Below, piece after piece: positions 61,653-64,000 of a DNA stretch of 64,000 bases. This stretch comes from CAXBNB01 sp049115735 (GTDB taxonomy: Bacteria; Bacteroidota; Bacteroidia; Cytophagales; Cyclobacteriaceae). The stretch covers positions 186,001-250,000 of the forward strand of contig JAGDZP010000021.1 in the NCBI GenBank assembly GCA_049115735.1, written 5' to 3'. A program made the translations under genes and the position numbers. Under the pieces are notes generated by a model that saw only the letters and a program-made list of their open reading frames with translations, did not search any database and was not told the origin of the DNA. Numbering within the stretch: position 1 is the first letter of the stretch; every line of letters starts with the position of its first letter.

Positions 61653-63236
61653 ATGGGTTTAGTAGAAGAAATAAAGAAGCGTAGAACATTCGGAATTATC
61701 AGTCACCCCGATGCTGGGAAAACAACGTTGACGGAGAAGTTGCTACTTTTTGGTGGTGCGATAAAGACAGCCGGCGCGGTAAAGTCTAACAAAATTGACC
61801 GGCACGCCACATCGGATTTTATGGAGATAGAAAAGCAAAGGGGCATTTCCGTAGCTACTTCCGTAATGGGATTCAATTATAGAGATGTAAAAATAAATCT
61901 GCTCGATACCCCCGGTCACCAGGATTTTGCAGAGGATACATACCGTACACTTACTGCTGTGGATAGTGTGGTGATGGTGATCGACTGTGTGAAGGGTGTA
62001 GAGATTCAGACGGAGAAGTTGATGGAAGTATGTCGCATGAGAAATACTCCTGTGATGGTTTTTATCAACAAGCTGGACCGTGAAGGTCAGGATCCTTACG
62101 ATTTATTGGATGAGATAGAAGAAAAGCTGAATATCAAGGTACGTCCGATGAGCTGGCCGATAGGAATGGGCAAGTCTTTTCAAGGAGTATACAGCATGTA
62201 TGAAAAGAAGCTGCTGCTTTTTCAGGCAAGCAAGCAAAAACTGGACGATACGGATACCATCAGCATAGAAGACATCAACGATCCACAGCTAAATGATCTC
62301 ATTGGCGAATCCAGTGCCGAACAATTGAGAGAGGATGTAGAATTGGTAGATGGCGTTTATCCTGAGCTGGACTTGGATACATACAATAATGGAGAAGTCG
62401 CTCCAGTGTTTTTTGGTAGTGCGGTGAACAATTTCGGTGTACGAGAACTGCTGGATTGCTTCATTAATGTAGCACCCCCGCCACTGGATCGGGAAACGGA
62501 TATTCGTCCGATTGATCCAACCGAAAGCAAGTTTTCAGGGTTTGTTTTTAAGATCCATGCCAATATGGATCCGAAGCATAGAAACAGGATCGCTTTTGTG
62601 AGAGTATGTGCTGGTACCTTCCTAAGAGGAAATAACTACCATCATGTCCGACTTGAAAAGAAATTTAGATATTCCAATGCTACAGCCTTTATGGCTCAGA
62701 GCAAGGAAATAATAGAAGAAGCCTATCCGGGAGATATTGTTGGTCTGTACGATACTGGTAACCTGAAAATTGGGGATACCCTGAGTGAAGGAGAAAAAGG
62801 TATGTATAAAGGCATACCCAGTTTTTCGCCTGAGATTTTCCGGGAGGTGATCAATATGGATGCCATGAAAACCAAGCAATTGGAAAAAGGCTTGAGCCAG
62901 TTGATGGATGAAGGGGTAGCGCAGTTATTTACCTATGAAATGGGAGCAAGAAAGGTTGTGGGTACTGTAGGTGCGCTGCAGTTTGAGGTCATTCAACACA
63001 GGCTGAAAAATGAGTATAATGCTACTTGTAGGTTTGCTCCAATGAACTTGTATAAGGCCTGCTGGATCAGTGCTGAGGACAAGAAGAAAATGGATGAATT
63101 CATCGACTCGAAATATCGACACATCGCCAGGGACAAAGATGGCAAATTGGTCTTTATGGCTGAAAGCAAAGCGTGGTTGCAAATGGTACAGGACAATTTT
63201 CCCGAAATCAATTATCACTTTACTTCTGAGTTTTAG
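61653..63236 (+). CDS. prfC: peptide chain release factor 3
   Basis: This 527-residue translational GTPase is full length. The G1 loop is SHPDAGKTTLTEKLL (about 17-31), G2 lies in KQRGISVATSVM, G3 is DTPGHQDF, and G4 is NKLDREGQ. These are followed by the RF3-specific domains (MSWPIGMGKSFQGVYSM, FKIHANMDPKHRNRIAFVRVCAG, and the C-terminal GALQFEVIQHRLKNEY). RF3 recycles RF1 and RF2 from the ribosome after termination. The gene is monocistronic, with ten bases to the next stop on the opposite strand. Confidence 0.97.
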   Translation: MGLVEEIKKRRTFGIISHPDAGKTTLTEKLLLFGGAIKTAGAVKSNKIDRHATSDFMEIEKQRGISVATSVMGFNYRDVKINLLDTPGHQDFAEDTYRTLTAVDSVVMVIDCVKGVEIQTEKLMEVCRMRNTPVMVFINKLDREGQDPYDLLDEIEEKLNIKVRPMSWPIGMGKSFQGVYSMYEKKLLLFQASKQKLDDTDTISIEDINDPQLNDLIGESSAEQLREDVELVDGVYPELDLDTYNNGEVAPVFFGSAVNNFGVRELLDCFINVAPPPLDRETDIRPIDPTESKFSGFVFKIHANMDPKHRNRIAFVRVCAGTFLRGNNYHHVRLEKKFRYSNATAFMAQSKEIIEEAYPGDIVGLYDTGNLKIGDTLSEGEKGMYKGIPSFSPEIFREVINMDAMKTKQLEKGLSQLMDEGVAQLFTYEMGARKVVGTVGALQFEVIQHRLKNEYNATCRFAPMNLYKACWISAEDKKKMDEFIDSKYRHIARDKDGKLVFMAESKAWLQMVQDNFPEINYHFTSEF

Positions 63237-63246
63237 TCCTATTCAC

Positions 63247-64000
63247 TTAGCTCAATAGATACTTTTGGTCTACAACCCTTTTGTAGCCATCTATTTGAAT
63301 TTGCTTCTCATCTATGGTCACAATTGAAAAACTATTGTTTTCCATCCCGCTATGATCTACCATGGCTAGCTGCGTGCTATAATGTATTCCATCAATGTTC
63401 ATGTAGTCTTCCTTATGTACATGTCCCTGAAAAGCTGCAATTACCTTCCCGCTTGAATTCATGATTTGCTGTACTGCTTCGAAGTTGTTGACACGTAGGT
63501 TATGGTTTCTTGATGGGAATGGATAAATGGGGTGATGACAGAAAACAATTGTAGGCAAATCTGTTGATTTGAGATCGTTTCGGAACCAGTCCAATTCAAA
63601 ACTCGGAATATTTGTGTTTTGCCAATCAACACCATCTTTATAATAATGATCCGTACCGTCCTGGCTGTAATTGGCGTCCAATACTACAAAATGATAGCCG
63701 CTATTGTCGAAGGAGTAATAACTGTCTTTATTCGAAATGCCTGTGTTTTCAATGTTCGCTAAGAATACACCTTTTCGAATACTGTCAACATCATGATTGC
63801 CTACGCAATGATATCTTGGCCCTTGAAATTCCCCATATATTGCTTCTATGGCTCGCAGGTAGCTCAAAGTATCTTCTGATCGCTCATTCAAATCCTGATC
63901 TTTGAAATCTCCCAGGTGTATAGCAAAGGCCACTTTTTCGCGATTGAACACTGCGATACACTCTCTCATTTTGTCAAGAGATTCACGGTAGTACCGCTTA
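63247..64000 (-). CDS. metallophosphoesterase (5' end beyond the window)
   Basis: The frame stays open through the right edge of the window (codons reading KRYYRESLDKMRECIAVFNR), so the ATG at 63969 is not the true start. Metal and catalytic motifs of calcineurin-like phosphoesterases follow: HLGDFKD, VGNHDVDS, FCHHPIYPF and FQGHVHKEDY. The first motif (D-x-Q/H) would lie just outside. RYYRESL and the spacing resemble the manganese-dependent ADP-ribose/CDP-alcohol diphosphatase group, which fits a protein of about 280 residues. Substrate unproven. Confidence 0.88.
   Translation of the reverse strand, partial: KRYYRESLDKMRECIAVFNREKVAFAIHLGDFKDQDLNERSEDTLSYLRAIEAIYGEFQGPRYHCVGNHDVDSIRKGVFLANIENTGISNKDSYYSFDNSGYHFVVLDANYSQDGTDHYYKDGVDWQNTNIPSFELDWFRNDLKSTDLPTIVFCHHPIYPFPSRNHNLRVNNFEAVQQIMNSSGKVIAAFQGHVHKEDYMNIDGIHYSTQLAMVDHSGMENNSFSIVTIDEKQIQIDGYKRVVDQKYLLS

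Overview
The window is chromosomal DNA of a Bacteroidota bacterium, most likely a marine or soil member of the Cytophagales. The signs are an ECF sigma / FecR / SusC / SusD / sulfatase cluster, a fused 2-oxo acid dehydrogenase E1, PD40-OmpA proteins, a bacilliredoxin-like YtxJ, and promoters of the Bacteroidota type (TTTG, 19 bases, TAnnTTTG) with few Shine-Dalgarno sites. The genus cannot be fixed from the sequence. I see no rRNA, CRISPR array, prophage or intact insertion sequence. There is one tRNA (Glu, UUC).

Layout. 0-7 kb: 3' end of a fused E1 gene, a secreted protein of 17-residue repeats tightly coupled to ytxJ, an ECF sigma factor with a membrane-protein partner, a GNAT-like protein, tRNA-Glu with clear promoter and terminator, and a PD40-OmpA protein. 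7-12.8 kb: a 950-residue lipoprotein of unknown activity with carbohydrate-binding-like and CARDB-like ends, an acidic PepSY-like lipoprotein, a GNAT acetyltransferase and a small membrane protein. 12.8-17.4 kb: a response regulator, histidine kinase and outer-membrane receptor on one strand; the promoter of the regulator and the leader of the receptor share a nearly identical direct repeat, so they look like one self-regulating unit. 17.4-25.5 kb: housekeeping genes (DivIC/FtsB-like, Ldh-family dehydrogenase, Ppx/GppA, acyl-CoA carboxylase beta, M42 peptidase, DUF2461) and small unknowns.

25.5-51.5 kb is the accessory core. It holds a Tat-exported Gfo/Idh/MocA (GH109-like) protein, ECF sigma-FecR-SusC-SusD, a lipoprotein sulfatase, a Sde182/DUF1593-type nucleoside-hydrolase-like lipoprotein, and a decayed second sulfatase. 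Interleaved with lpd and tyrS follow an SMP-30-like lipoprotein, an SDR dehydrogenase, a Tat-exported TIM-barrel protein, a Tat-type mandelate-racemase-like enolase, a DUF255 thioredoxin protein, and a lipoprotein that fuses a PQQ dehydrogenase, a cytochrome c and a DUF1080 (keto-glycoside hydrolase-type) domain. Together they suggest capture of a sulfated glycan followed by oxidation-assisted cleavage outside the cytoplasm. That reading is inference.

51.5-64 kb: redoxin, M49-like metallopeptidase lipoprotein, isochorismatase-type hydrolase, membrane protein, fatty acid desaturase, sodium:solute symporter, a second OmpA-type protein, an A-type Fe-S carrier lacking its usual C-terminal cysteines, release factor 3 and a metallophosphoesterase cut by the window end.
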